A stretch of DNA of 63,642 nucleotides from Deltaproteobacteria bacterium. GTDB taxonomy: Bacteria > Myxococcota_A > Polyangia > Haliangiales > SHYZ01. Made by a program: the position numbers and the translations under genes. Numbering within the stretch: position 1 is the first letter of the stretch; every line of letters begins with the position of its first letter. The notes under the pieces are model-generated. The model had not been told where the DNA came from, ran no database searches, and saw only the letters and a program-made list of their open reading frames with translations. The DNA is taken from the NCBI GenBank assembly GCA_016210055.1, contig JACQUZ010000145.1, forward strand, positions 1-63,642, read 5' to 3'. Shown piece after piece: positions 8,680 to 16,600 of the stretch.

Positions 8680-9597
8680 CTACTGCAGGATCTTGATGAG
8701 CTCCACGTCGAAGACGAGCATGCCTTGTGGTGCGCCAGGGCGACCCTTGTAGGCGAGCTCTTCCGGAATCCACAAGCGACGCTGCTCCCCTTCGACCATG
8801 AGCTGCACACCCTCGGTCCAGCCCGGAATGACGCGGTCCAGCGGGAACTGCGCGGGCGAACCGCGGACGACAGAGCTATCGAACATCTTCCCGTCGGTCG
8901 TCCAGCCGGTGTAGTGCACCTCGACGAGATTCGTCGCCTTTGGCTTGACCTTCCCCTTGCCCTTTTTGAGGACCTTGCTCGCGAGCCCCGATGTGGTCTT
9001 CTGGGCATCCTTCGGCGGCGCGGCCACGTCCGGCGGCGCCGGGATGGGCTTGGGTCCCTTTTCGATGGAGATGAGCTCCACGTCAAAGACGAGCATGCCC
9101 TGCGGCGCGCCAGGGCGACCCTTGTAGGCGAGCTCTTCGGGAATCCAGAAGCGTCGCTTCTCGCCAGTGACCATTAGCTGGACGCCTTCGGTCCAACCGG
9201 GAATCACTCGGTCGAGCGGGAAGGTCGCTGGTCCGCCGTGGCTCACCGAGGCGTCAAACATCTTTCCGTCGGTCGTCCAGCCGGTGTAATGGACGGTGAC
9301 CTTGTCGCTGGCTTCGGGGTGTTCCTTGCCGGTTCCGGGTTGGAGAACCTTTGAGGCAAGGCCGCTCTTGGTCTTCGCTGCGTCGGCGGGCGGCGCAGCC
9401 ACATCAGGTGGCGCTGGGATGGCGTCCGGCGGGGTAGGGGCTGGCGGAGTCTCTTTCATTTTGTCGGCAGCCTCGGGTTTTGCAGCGGGCTCGGCCTTGG
9501 GGGCCGCGTTTGCCGCGGGCTTGGCGTTTTCCGGCGCCCGGGTGCAGGCGGCGGCGGTCATGGTGAGGATCACTGGAAGGAAGTGAATGCTTTTCAT
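8680..9597 (-). CDS. Exported lipoprotein with tandem FKBP-type prolyl isomerase domains
   Basis: A 305-aa protein with a signal sequence ending TAAAC (a weak lipobox), an Ala/Pro/Lys-rich tether (about 20-75) and two FKBP domains (about 85-180 and 205-305). Each domain has VHYTGWTTDGKMFD, FPLDRVIPGWTEGVQLM and the C-terminal GAPQGMLVFDVEL, so the active-site aromatic and hydrophobic residues are kept in both. The domains are nearly identical over the last 60 residues, and each is preceded by the same linker, PIPAPPDVAAPP or a close copy. This points to recent internal duplication. It probably assists folding of periplasmic or outer-membrane proteins. Confidence 0.9.
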   Translation of the reverse strand: MKSIHFLPVILTMTAAACTRAPENAKPAANAAPKAEPAAKPEAADKMKETPPAPTPPDAIPAPPDVAAPPADAAKTKSGLASKVLQPGTGKEHPEASDKVTVHYTGWTTDGKMFDASVSHGGPATFPLDRVIPGWTEGVQLMVTGEKRRFWIPEELAYKGRPGAPQGMLVFDVELISIEKGPKPIPAPPDVAAPPKDAQKTTSGLASKVLKKGKGKVKPKATNLVEVHYTGWTTDGKMFDSSVVRGSPAQFPLDRVIPGWTEGVQLMVEGEQRRLWIPEELAYKGRPGAPQGMLVFDVELIKILQ

Positions 9598-9626
9598 AGG
9601 TGCACGCTATGCGCCGTGAGGCGCGT

Positions 9627-10166
9627 TTATTGGACGGAGCAAGATAGCACGCGGTCGAAATGGAAAGCAGCAAATGCGTCCTTGGCCTGCTGGACGAGCA
9701 TCTCGGGCGGGTCACCGCCGGGTCGCGGTCCCGGTGGCCGCGGGTTGGGGTTCTTGAACGCAATGTGCATCCGCACCCAGGACCGACCAGCCCAGTCATC
9801 ATGCTTGGCATCCCGTTTCCAGAAGACTACGTCGGCTCCGTGCGCTTTGCCTGGGCATGGAGCCTGAGCGGCAAGGTCGCCTGGGACATGTCGCGCACCC
9901 GAGCCAGTGTTCACGTGTCTGCGCGCGCGGATCTCGTCGGTGAAGTGTCCGCCCATATCGTCGAGGACACGGGCTGCCTCCTTGGCCTCGTCTGCTGGGG
10001 TGGTGACGAGTGACGATATCGCGACTCCGTTCGAGTCCTCGGGCGGGAGTCCCACGCCCACGCGCACGTCGACTACGAGCGCAAGCGTGGTGGTTGGGTG
10101 GTGTGTGGCCTTGCCAGCGCAAGCCAGCAGCTCTCTGCGCTCGAGGGTGGTCGGGGCGGAGTCCAT
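9627..10166 (-). CDS. Hypothetical protein
   Basis: A 179-aa frame of unknown function. The C-terminal two thirds (from about residue 65, GHFTDEIRARRHVNTGSG onward) read like protein: balanced charge, aromatic-rich stretches such as ADVVFWKRDAKHDDWAG and SWVRMHIAFKNPNP, and GC-rich third positions. The N-terminal part is less convincing and lies opposite a coding-like plus-strand segment, so the true start may be internal, for example the Met at about residue 71. No signal peptide, membrane helix or known motif is visible. It has no operon partner. Confidence 0.4.
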   Translation of the reverse strand: MDSAPTTLERRELLACAGKATHHPTTTLALVVDVRVGVGLPPEDSNGVAISSLVTTPADEAKEAARVLDDMGGHFTDEIRARRHVNTGSGARHVPGDLAAQAPCPGKAHGADVVFWKRDAKHDDWAGRSWVRMHIAFKNPNPRPPGPRPGGDPPEMLVQQAKDAFAAFHFDRVLSCSVQ

Positions 10167-10518
10167 GTGCCTTATGGCAAGCCACCGGAGCCCGATGGTG
10201 AGAGCACGGCTCCTGCCTTCTGCACTCCGGTTGTTGATCCGTTCTGGTTTCTCGATTAGGCGCGAATCTCAAGGCCCACCATCCGCTTAAGGCCAAGACG
10301 ATCTGCCGGCGCTGCTCGTCGCCGGCGTCGCGATCGCGGTCGTTGGCCTGCGATTCGCGGTCAAGCCGAATGGCCAGCGCGAGACCAAGCCGGAGGCCGC
10401 GGGGAACGAGCGTTCCCACACCATCCGTCATGACCCGCGCGGCGCTGCAGTGGGCGTGGGCCACCACGCTACTTACAAGGTCGACGACGAAAGTGCCGCC
10501 GAGCTGGTCGTTCTGTAA
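10016..10518 (+). pseudogene. Frameshifted remnant of a membrane-anchored protein
   Basis: Three consecutive plus-strand segments look coding but lie in different frames. The first ends PAFCTPVVDPFWFLD at about 10255. A short piece RLGANLKAHHPLKAK follows at about 10255-10300. The last (10291-10518) contains a membrane-helix-like stretch LPALLVAGVAIAVVGLRFAV followed by a charged tail ending ESAAELVVL. Read together with two frameshifts they would make one protein. This is either a decayed gene or a region with sequence errors. It overlaps the head of the opposite-strand hypothetical gene, so the two interpretations compete for 10016-10166. Confidence 0.3.
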
Positions 10519-10534
10519 ATGCGACCAAAAAAAA

Positions 10535-10567
10535 AAGGCGAGCCATCTAAAAAAAATGGCTCGCCTT
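10535..10567 (-). terminator. Intrinsic terminator downstream of tRNA-Cys (bidirectional)
   Basis: A perfect 12-bp inverted repeat, AAGGCGAGCCAT and ATGGCTCGCCTT, with an A-rich loop. On the minus strand it is followed by an uninterrupted T-run, a classic rho-independent terminator 19 bases beyond the tRNA 3' end. The plus strand has a weaker T-rich tail, so it may also stop transcription arriving from 10.5 kb. Confidence 0.88.
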
Positions 10568-10585
10568 GTTTCTTTCTGCCTTCAG

Positions 10586-10656
10586 AGGTGCCGCCCGGAT
10601 TTGAACCGGGGATGGAGGTTTTGCAGACCTCAGCCTTACCGCTTGGCTACGGCACC
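10586..10656 (-). tRNA. tRNA-Cys (GCA)
   Basis: A 71-nt tRNA. The acceptor stem pairs GGTGCCG with CGGCACC, the discriminator is U, and the T arm contains GGTTCAAATCC. The anticodon stem GAGGT/ACCTC encloses loop CTGCAAA with anticodon GCA. U73 with a GCA anticodon is the normal identity set for cysteine. The 3' CCA is not encoded and must be added after transcription. A sigma-70-like promoter and a terminator flank it closely, so it is a single-gene unit. Confidence 0.97.
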
Positions 10657-10670
10657 AAAAATGTGGAGGC

Positions 10671-10698
10671 AGTATATGCGCACCCCTTCCGCAGTCAA
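10671..10698 (-). promoter_or_regulatory. Sigma-70-type promoter of tRNA-Cys
   Basis: On the minus strand TTGACT (10698-10693) and TATACT (10676-10671) are separated by 16 bases, close to the sigma-70 consensus. The -10 box lies 14 bases before the mature tRNA 5' end, leaving a very short leader. This is the best promoter match noticed in the window. Confidence 0.8.
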
Positions 10699-11085
10699 GA
10701 ATAAGGTGCGACGTGAGCCGTGGTGTAGGAGCGGAACCTAGGGTTCCAACGCGCACCGGTGAGTAGGCCTGCACCCGAGGGGATCTCTGGGCCACGGAGA
10801 GCGCGCACGATTCGCTGGGAGCGACCGGGCCGGCGCAAAGTCTTCGTGTCTCCCTTCGCTGGGATGGCGAACCGGACGCCAACGACCTGGCCATTTGATT
10901 GCTCGCCGCGCCCAGGCATGAACCAATCCCTAGCCCTGGCGGCGGTCCATCGCCGTGAACTGTAGCTTGCGACGTGTTCGACCGCGCAGTGGATTCGCCC
11001 GAAGGGCGTGACGGTGCAACTCTTTCGTGAAAAATACCGCTCGCACCAGGATTTCGCTGGCTCGGTGCTTGCTCAGAGCCGTGCC
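10699..11085. other. Spacer upstream of the cytochrome operon, with inverted and direct repeats
   Basis: About 390 bases between tRNA-Cys and the first cytochrome gene; this must hold the operon promoter but no clear -35/-10 pair is seen. It contains an inverted repeat GGAACC/GGTTCC (10733-10747), a direct repeat TTCGCTGGGA at 10811-10820 and 10855-10864, and a hairpin CGGCG/CGCCG near 10940-10956. Frames of about 70 codons are open on both strands but neither is supported as a gene. The repeats could be regulator sites or a structured leader. Confidence 0.4.
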
Positions 11086-12270
11086 GTGCGGCTAGCCCAG
11101 CGTTGCGTGCTCGGTACGTTGCTCGTGGTCCTCGGTGGATGCACGATCGAGCGAGAACAGACCACGCCTGCCGGGAGCGTGCACCCGGTCGGATGGGTGG
11201 ACGCCGAGAACGTCTCGTTCCACGGCAAGTGGCTACGAGACAACAAGCACCCCCTTGAGCGCTGTCGCGCCTGCCATGGCGACGACTACGAGGGCGGCGC
11301 GGTCTCCGTCGGCTGCAACGGAAGCAAGTGCCACGCACAGCCACAAGGGCAGCTCCAGGGCCCCGAGTCCTGCAGCACCTGCCATGGCGACGAGAAAGGC
11401 CCCTTGCCGGAGACGGGTGCCCACGCGAAACATGGGGCCTATTGCGACACCTGCCATGTCGTTCCAAAGAGCGCGAGGGACCAGGGTCACCTGGATGGTG
11501 ACGCCTTAGCTGAGGTGCGCTTTTCCGGCCTTGCTCTTGTCGATGAGCAAGGTCCGTCTTGGGAGCGCAGCACGGGCGAGTGCTCGAATACCTACTGCCA
11601 CGGCAAGACTTCTCCCAAGTGGCCATCACCAAGCCAGGGCCCGCTCGCCTGCGACAGCTGCCACGGCTCGCCGCCAGGTTCGCACGTGCAATGGGGGCGC
11701 GTGGCGCAGGCGGATCGATGCGGTGATTGTCACCCCGTGCCGCCGGGCGCGAGTCACCTGGACGGGAAGAAGAGCTTCACACCGGATCGCTGCGACGCCT
11801 GCCATGGCGGCGGTGGGGTGGCTGCGCCGCCTATGGCGCTCGATGGATCCGAGAGTCCGGAGAAACGGGGTGTCGGCGCCCACCGTCGTCACGTCGATGC
11901 GACCTTGGCTGATAGGATGGGCGCACCCGTTTCGTGCGTCACCTGTCACCCCGTCCCCCTCGCGACCACTGACCCGGGCCACTTGGACCGCGAGGCGCCA
12001 GCCGACGTTCGGTTCCAGGATGGCGGCCGTTACGACCAGGCGACAGGAAGCTGCGTGGCTTGGTGCCACTTTGATCGGGACCCGGGGCCAAGTTGGACGG
12101 ACACGTCCGGCGCGGCGAGGGCCTGCAATGCATGCCACGGGTTCCCCCCAGACAGGACGCGCAGGGGCACGTGGCACATCAACGCGGCGCCACAGGTGGA
12201 GACATGCCGGCAATGCCACGTATTCGAGCCCATGACCCACGTGAACGGGACAGTGGATTACCAGCCATGA
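11086..12270 (+). CDS. Dodecahaem c-type cytochrome lipoprotein (CxxxxCH...CXXCH family)
   Basis: A lipoprotein with 12 haem-binding motifs: nine CXXCH, two CX4CH (CNGSKCH, CSNTYCH) and one CX3CH (CVAWCH). The recurring context GHLD...A(E/D)VRF before a CX4CH or CX3CH site is typical of the Geobacter-type CxxxxCH...CXXCH cytochromes, many of them outer-membrane or extracellular. The GTG at 11086 gives a good lipoprotein signal (MRLAQRCVLGTLLVVLGGC); GTGs at 11065 and 11008 are alternatives. It is the first gene of the electron-transfer operon and overlaps the barrel gene by four bases. The likely site is the outer membrane, as the distal end of the conduit. Confidence 0.88.
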   Translation: MRLAQRCVLGTLLVVLGGCTIEREQTTPAGSVHPVGWVDAENVSFHGKWLRDNKHPLERCRACHGDDYEGGAVSVGCNGSKCHAQPQGQLQGPESCSTCHGDEKGPLPETGAHAKHGAYCDTCHVVPKSARDQGHLDGDALAEVRFSGLALVDEQGPSWERSTGECSNTYCHGKTSPKWPSPSQGPLACDSCHGSPPGSHVQWGRVAQADRCGDCHPVPPGASHLDGKKSFTPDRCDACHGGGGVAAPPMALDGSESPEKRGVGAHRRHVDATLADRMGAPVSCVTCHPVPLATTDPGHLDREAPADVRFQDGGRYDQATGSCVAWCHFDRDPGPSWTDTSGAARACNACHGFPPDRTRRGTWHINAAPQVETCRQCHVFEPMTHVNGTVDYQP

Positions 12271-13424
12271 GGTGCCTTGTCTCGCTGCTTGCGACATTAC
12301 TTTTCGCCAATACGGCCGCTGCGGAGTCGTACCGCCTAAGGGCAGACGTCCTGTCGTCCGCGACGCCGCCTGCTGGTCTCGTCGTATTGCAAGGGGAGGA
12401 GGAACGCCGTCCCTGGCTCCGCGTGGAGGCGCTCGTCTGGGCGACCGGAAGGGAAGGCGAGGGGAATGGGGACGCGCTGGTGGCGAACGTGCGCCTGCGC
12501 GATCCCAAGGGCCGCGGCGAGCTCAGGCTCGGCCGCATGCTCGTGACCAGCACGGGCCGCCCCCTGCACGTCGACGGCGTTTCGGGCTGGACGCGGCTTC
12601 GCCGCTGGCAAACTGAGGTCGAAGCCTTCGCGGGCATGCCGGTCGTTCCCAAGCTAGGAGTCCAGTCATTCGACTGGGCTCTCGGTGCCCGTGTCGCCGA
12701 GCCCCTGGGTGGATTTGGGACAGCGGGCGTGTCCTACCTGCATCGTCGGACCGAGGGGCAGCTTTTCGACGAAGAGGTCGGGCTCGACTATGCCGTTTCC
12801 CCAAGGCCGTGGCTCGACATCTCCGCGCGCGGATCCTACGACGTCGTGACCCCGGGGGTCAGCGAGGCGAGCCTTTCGGCGGCCGCGCGTCGCGGCCGTG
12901 CCCGCGCTGAGCTGTTCGCGTACAGGCGATCGCCGTCGCGCATGCTTCCTGCGACCTCCCTTTTCTCGGCGCTCGGCGACGTGCCTTCCGATGCGATTGG
13001 GACCTCTCTTTTCTTGCGCGCCGCTCCGAGATTGGATCTTTCCGCAAAGGCGGCTTTTCGGACTGGCGGTGGACAATCGGGCGACGCTTCCCTCCGGTGC
13101 GTCTTGCGGCTCGACGACCGCGGCGACGGGGCGGTGTCCCTCGAGGTCCGGCGCCAGGAGGCGGGAAAGGACTCATTCACGGGAGCGCGGGCCACAGGTC
13201 GGTTGCCGCTCCCGTACAACCTCGTCGCATCGACGGAGCTCGAATTGGTCGTTCCCGACGATCTCCGCGGACGAGGCGCGGCTTGGCCGTGGGGGCTTGT
13301 GGCTCTTCGCGCGCGCCCGTTCCCCTTGTGGGAGGTCGCGGCCGCAGTGGAAGCGAGCGCTTCCCCAGAGAACGAGGCCCAGGTCAACGCCTTGGTGCGC
13401 GTCGCTAGGCGGTTCGAGCCATGA
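12267..13424 (+). CDS. Outer-membrane beta-barrel candidate, porin of a porin-cytochrome complex
   Basis: A 385-aa protein with a signal peptide (MRCLVSLLATLLFANTAAAES) followed by alternating hydrophobic/polar strands rich in Arg, Glu and aromatic residues throughout, for example WLRVEALVWATGR, GELRLGRMLVTS and LDLSAKAAFRTG. No haem motif and no catalytic motif is seen. The pattern and its place between two multihaem cytochrome genes fit the porin of a porin-cytochrome conduit. It is much shorter than MtrB (about 700 aa), so it would form a smaller barrel. Start and stop overlap both neighbours (ATGA). The assignment is by composition and context, not by recognised homology. Confidence 0.65.
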   Translation: MRCLVSLLATLLFANTAAAESYRLRADVLSSATPPAGLVVLQGEEERRPWLRVEALVWATGREGEGNGDALVANVRLRDPKGRGELRLGRMLVTSTGRPLHVDGVSGWTRLRRWQTEVEAFAGMPVVPKLGVQSFDWALGARVAEPLGGFGTAGVSYLHRRTEGQLFDEEVGLDYAVSPRPWLDISARGSYDVVTPGVSEASLSAAARRGRARAELFAYRRSPSRMLPATSLFSALGDVPSDAIGTSLFLRAAPRLDLSAKAAFRTGGGQSGDASLRCVLRLDDRGDGAVSLEVRRQEAGKDSFTGARATGRLPLPYNLVASTELELVVPDDLRGRGAAWPWGLVALRARPFPLWEVAAAVEASASPENEAQVNALVRVARRFEP

Positions 13425-14467
13425 AACGACCTGTCGCCTGGGGTGCCGTCCTGCTCCTTAGCCTCGCCGCGTGTGCCTCGCTTCTAGGCATTCATCCGCG
13501 CGAGCGCCGCTCCTTTGAGCACCGTCCCCACGTGCTCAAGGGTGTCCAATGCTTGCGTTGCCATGAGGGGATCCCGTCGGCAGGCGACGAAGGCCCCTTG
13601 CACTTGCCAGGTACCGCCGAGTGCCTCGAGTGCCACGAGAAGCCCCATGACCAGAGAGAGTGCGGGTCGTGCCACGGCCTGCCCGAGAGGCGGGACGGGG
13701 CCGTCCTCGCGAGGAAGCACCTGCGCTTCTCGCACCAAAAGCACGTGGCGCGGTTCAAGGGGAACTGCATGCGCTGCCACGTGGACGTGGCCCGTGATGG
13801 CGAGCAGCTGCGCCCCAGGATGGCGACTTGCACGAGCTGTCACCCCCACGTCGCCCAGAACGACATTGGCGACTGCAATGCCTGCCACGTGGACCTGCCC
13901 TCCGAGGGGACCAAGCCCGCATCGCACATCGTGCACGGGCCGGACTTCGTGCGCGAGCATGGAACCCGTGCGAGCTCTCAAGGCACCTGCGCGAGCTGCC
14001 ATGCCCAGAAATTCTGCGCGTCCTGCCACGGCGTGACCGTGCCGGCCCTCACGGAGAAGGTCATGTTCGATGAGACCAACAAGGTCGGCGTGCACCGCGC
14101 TGGCTTCCGCTCGAGGCACGCCGAAGAGGCGCGCGGTCAGCCAGGCTTGTGCACGACGTGCCACAGCGAGAACACGTGCACCAGCTGCCATGTCGAGAAA
14201 GGCGTCGCAGCGCCGCGCGAGGGAATTGGGAGCCCGCACCCCATTGGATGGGTAGGCCTGCAGGGTGAACCCAACGAGCATGGTCCTGCGTCGCGCCGCA
14301 ACCCGCTCGAGTGCGCGACCTGTCATGGCGGGGCCGGTGAAATGCTCTGCGTCGGTTGCCATCGCGTCGGCGCCATGGGCGGGACCGTGCATCCGCCCGG
14401 CTGGACGAGCCGGCTTGGCGCCAAGACCGACATGCCCTGCCGCCTTTGCCACGAGGATGCCCCATGA
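13421..14467 (+). CDS. 13-haem c-type cytochrome lipoprotein
   Basis: A 348-aa protein with a lipoprotein signal (VLLLSLAAC) and 13 CXXCH motifs spread evenly over the chain, several as close pairs (CASCHAQKFCASCH, CTTCHSENTCTSCH). His-containing segments such as RFSHQKH precede motifs and probably supply distal ligands, as in c7/c3-type cytochromes. Such a periplasm-facing lipoprotein is the expected partner inserted in or docked to the barrel encoded just upstream. It is coupled to both neighbours by four-base overlaps. The side of the outer membrane it faces is not determined by sequence. Confidence 0.9.
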   Translation: MKRPVAWGAVLLLSLAACASLLGIHPRERRSFEHRPHVLKGVQCLRCHEGIPSAGDEGPLHLPGTAECLECHEKPHDQRECGSCHGLPERRDGAVLARKHLRFSHQKHVARFKGNCMRCHVDVARDGEQLRPRMATCTSCHPHVAQNDIGDCNACHVDLPSEGTKPASHIVHGPDFVREHGTRASSQGTCASCHAQKFCASCHGVTVPALTEKVMFDETNKVGVHRAGFRSRHAEEARGQPGLCTTCHSENTCTSCHVEKGVAAPREGIGSPHPIGWVGLQGEPNEHGPASRRNPLECATCHGGAGEMLCVGCHRVGAMGGTVHPPGWTSRLGAKTDMPCRLCHEDAP

Positions 14468-16101
14468 AGCGGCTCCTGAGACTCTTCATTTTCGCGACCG
14501 CCGCGAGCGCGATAATCCTTGTGGTCGCCGGGGTCTTGGTCTTTCTATCCTTGCCCCCTGTGCACGCGAAACGCGAGCGCACCCCGCTGCCGACCTCGAA
14601 CGGAGAGGCGTCGTGGCTCAAGGTGCTCCGCAGTGACGGGCACAAGGTCCACGTCTTTGGTCTCGAGCCAGTGGCATGCAAGAAGTGCCACGACCTCAAG
14701 GCCGGTACGTTCCAGGCTCCTTCGGAAAAGCAGTGCCTCGAATGCCATCCAGAGAACCCGGTCACCGTGCATGCTTCGCCCAAGGCCAAGGAGAAGTCGG
14801 ACTGCGCGGACTGCCACTCTTTCGTCGTCGGTAATGCAGGCGAGTCGCCGTGGAGCTGCCAGCACTGCCACGAAAAGGAGCAGGGCGAAAAGGCGGCCAT
14901 TGTTGTGCACGGCAAGGAGCAGTGCGGAAAGTGCCACCGGCCCCACGGAGAGCCTGCGCTCGCTCCACGGGATTGCGTGGAATGCCACAAGGACGAGGCG
15001 GCCCGTCATGGGCGGCGGACCCAGGCGGGCGCCAAGACATGCCTGGACTGCCACGATCCGCACGACAAGGCCGGACAGGCCGATGGTCGCTGCATGTCCT
15101 GTCACCAGGAAAAAACACCAACGGTGCCGGCCACCGCCGTGCAGCCAGGGAAGCACGAGAAGTGCACGGGCTGTCACAAGCCGCACCAGTTCACCGCCGC
15201 CGCGGCCAGGGATTGCCGGAGTTGCCATGATGATCGCCGCGTCGTCGGCGAGGAGAAGGTTGCAGAGCACCGCGCCTGCGACGGTTGCCACGAGCCGCAT
15301 GCACCCCTTGCGGACATGCTCGGGAGCTGCGCCAAGTGTCACCAGAAGCTTGCCCCCAGCCACCCGCGCGATGAGAAACGCGGGACCTGCCTGGGGTGCC
15401 ATGACGTGCATCCGAAAACCAACGTACCGACCGTGGCGGGCGTCCACGTCATTGGCGTCGCCGCGTGTAGCCGATGCCACGAGAAGGCGACGTCGGACAC
15501 GGCATTCCACAACGCCGGCGTCCGCTGTAGCGAGTGCCATGCCCCGCACAAATTCAAGGACCCTCGAGAGTGCGGGGAATGCCACGAGAAGCACGCGGCG
15601 CGCACCGCCGCGATGCCCAGCGGGGGCCATCGCGACTGCACGAAATGCCACAAGGAGCCGCACAGACCGCTTGGCGGCGTGCCCACGTGCCGGGATTGCC
15701 ACGAGGAGGTCGCGCACTCGGCACCAAAGGGACATGACGAGTGCACCAAGTGTCACACGCCACATGATCCCGCGCGCAGCAAGATGTCCGCCTGTGCGAA
15801 TTGCCACAAGGACCGAGCGACCAAGCTGCACGGTGCTGTCGAAGGCGGCTGCTCCTCCTGCCACAAGCCGCACGGGCCACTGGCGGGCGCACCTCGTGCT
15901 TGCACGAGCTGCCACGAGCCGGGACGCCTGCCCTTGCTCCACGCGGTTAAGGACCACCGGAAGTGCGGGACCTGCCATGGGGCGCATGAGTCGCCAAAGC
16001 GAGACCGCGCCACGTGTGCCTCCTGCCACAAGGAACAGGCAAGGCACGAGCCCAATGCAGAGGCTTGCACCGGGTGTCACGCGTTCGGAGGTAAGCCATG
16101 A
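14464..16101 (+). CDS. 25-haem c-type cytochrome with N-terminal membrane anchor
   Basis: A 545-aa protein with one N-terminal hydrophobic helix (about residues 8-35, IFATAASAIILVVAGVLVFL) and no lipobox, then 25 CXXCH motifs, roughly one per 20 residues. Many take the extended form CXXCHxPH (CGKCHRPH, CLDCHDPH, CTGCHKPH, CTKCHTPH, CSSCHKPH), indicating a repeated module. Between the haem sites there is almost only Lys/Arg/Glu-rich linker. It is best read as a periplasmic molecular wire held at the inner membrane and spanning toward the outer-membrane conduit. It sits exactly between the conduit genes and the quinone-module genes. Confidence 0.92.
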   Translation: MKRLLRLFIFATAASAIILVVAGVLVFLSLPPVHAKRERTPLPTSNGEASWLKVLRSDGHKVHVFGLEPVACKKCHDLKAGTFQAPSEKQCLECHPENPVTVHASPKAKEKSDCADCHSFVVGNAGESPWSCQHCHEKEQGEKAAIVVHGKEQCGKCHRPHGEPALAPRDCVECHKDEAARHGRRTQAGAKTCLDCHDPHDKAGQADGRCMSCHQEKTPTVPATAVQPGKHEKCTGCHKPHQFTAAAARDCRSCHDDRRVVGEEKVAEHRACDGCHEPHAPLADMLGSCAKCHQKLAPSHPRDEKRGTCLGCHDVHPKTNVPTVAGVHVIGVAACSRCHEKATSDTAFHNAGVRCSECHAPHKFKDPRECGECHEKHAARTAAMPSGGHRDCTKCHKEPHRPLGGVPTCRDCHEEVAHSAPKGHDECTKCHTPHDPARSKMSACANCHKDRATKLHGAVEGGCSSCHKPHGPLAGAPRACTSCHEPGRLPLLHAVKDHRKCGTCHGAHESPKRDRATCASCHKEQARHEPNAEACTGCHAFGGKP

Positions 16102-16592
16102 GCCTCGCACGCCTCGTGGTCGCCTGTGCTGCGTTGCTCGTCGGCTGCTCGGAGGCGCCGCCGCCCGAACAGCCAATTCCCTTTAACCATGAGATTCACG
16201 GGAAGAAGGCCAAGCTCACCTGCCTCGATTGCCACAGCGGCGCGACGGAGAGGGCGCGTGCCGGCTTCCCGAGCACGCAGTCGTGCCTCTTTTGCCACGT
16301 GAAGCCGCAGGGCGACAAGCCGACCAAGAACGAGCGACTTGTCCGCGACGTGGTCGCCAGGGAGGGGCAGATCCGCTGGGTCCAAGTCAACCGGAACCCG
16401 GGTCACGTGCACTTTTCCCACGCGATGCACGTGGTCGCCGGAAAGCTCGCGTGCGTCCAGTGTCATGGCGACGTGAGCAAGTGGAAGGAACCGCCTAAGA
16501 GCCCGAGTCCAGAGCTCTCCACGATGGAGGCTTGCATGGACTGCCACCGCCTAGAGGGGGCGTCCAACAACTGCCGGGTGTGCCACAAGTGA
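16098..16592 (+). CDS. Pentahaem cytochrome c lipoprotein, QrcA/ActA-like subunit
   Basis: A 164-aa lipoprotein (signal ending ALLVGC) with five CXXCH motifs: CLDCH, CLFCH, CVQCH, CMDCH, CRVCH. FNHEIHG and FSHAMHV are class III cytochrome-type FxHxxH ligands. Small multihaem cytochromes followed by molybdopterin-fold, iron-sulphur and NrfD subunits are the architecture of the Qrc menaquinone reductase and of alternative complex III. The next three genes follow that order. It should exchange electrons between the membrane module and the 25-haem cytochrome. Starts within the preceding stop; the next gene starts 8 bases downstream. Confidence 0.85.
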   Translation: MSLARLVVACAALLVGCSEAPPPEQPIPFNHEIHGKKAKLTCLDCHSGATERARAGFPSTQSCLFCHVKPQGDKPTKNERLVRDVVAREGQIRWVQVNRNPGHVHFSHAMHVVAGKLACVQCHGDVSKWKEPPKSPSPELSTMEACMDCHRLEGASNNCRVCHK

Positions 16593-16600
16593 GGAGACGC

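Noticed and set aside
10790..10890. Possible cyclic-di-GMP-I riboswitch, suggested by GGCGCAAAG at about 10832
   Set aside because: Only this short core resembles the class; the GAAA tetraloop, its receptor and the rest of the conserved sequence are missing.
10695..10965. Open frames of 60-75 codons on both strands in the spacer before the cytochrome operon
   Set aside because: They overlap each other, have Arg/Pro-rich composition without recognisable features, and one runs through the operon's expected promoter region.
14545..16176. A 543-codon open frame on the minus strand opposite the 25-haem cytochrome
   Set aside because: It is the mirror of a highly repetitive GC-rich gene; its translation is Ala/Arg/Val/Leu-rich without motifs, while the plus strand has 25 haem sites and coupled neighbours.
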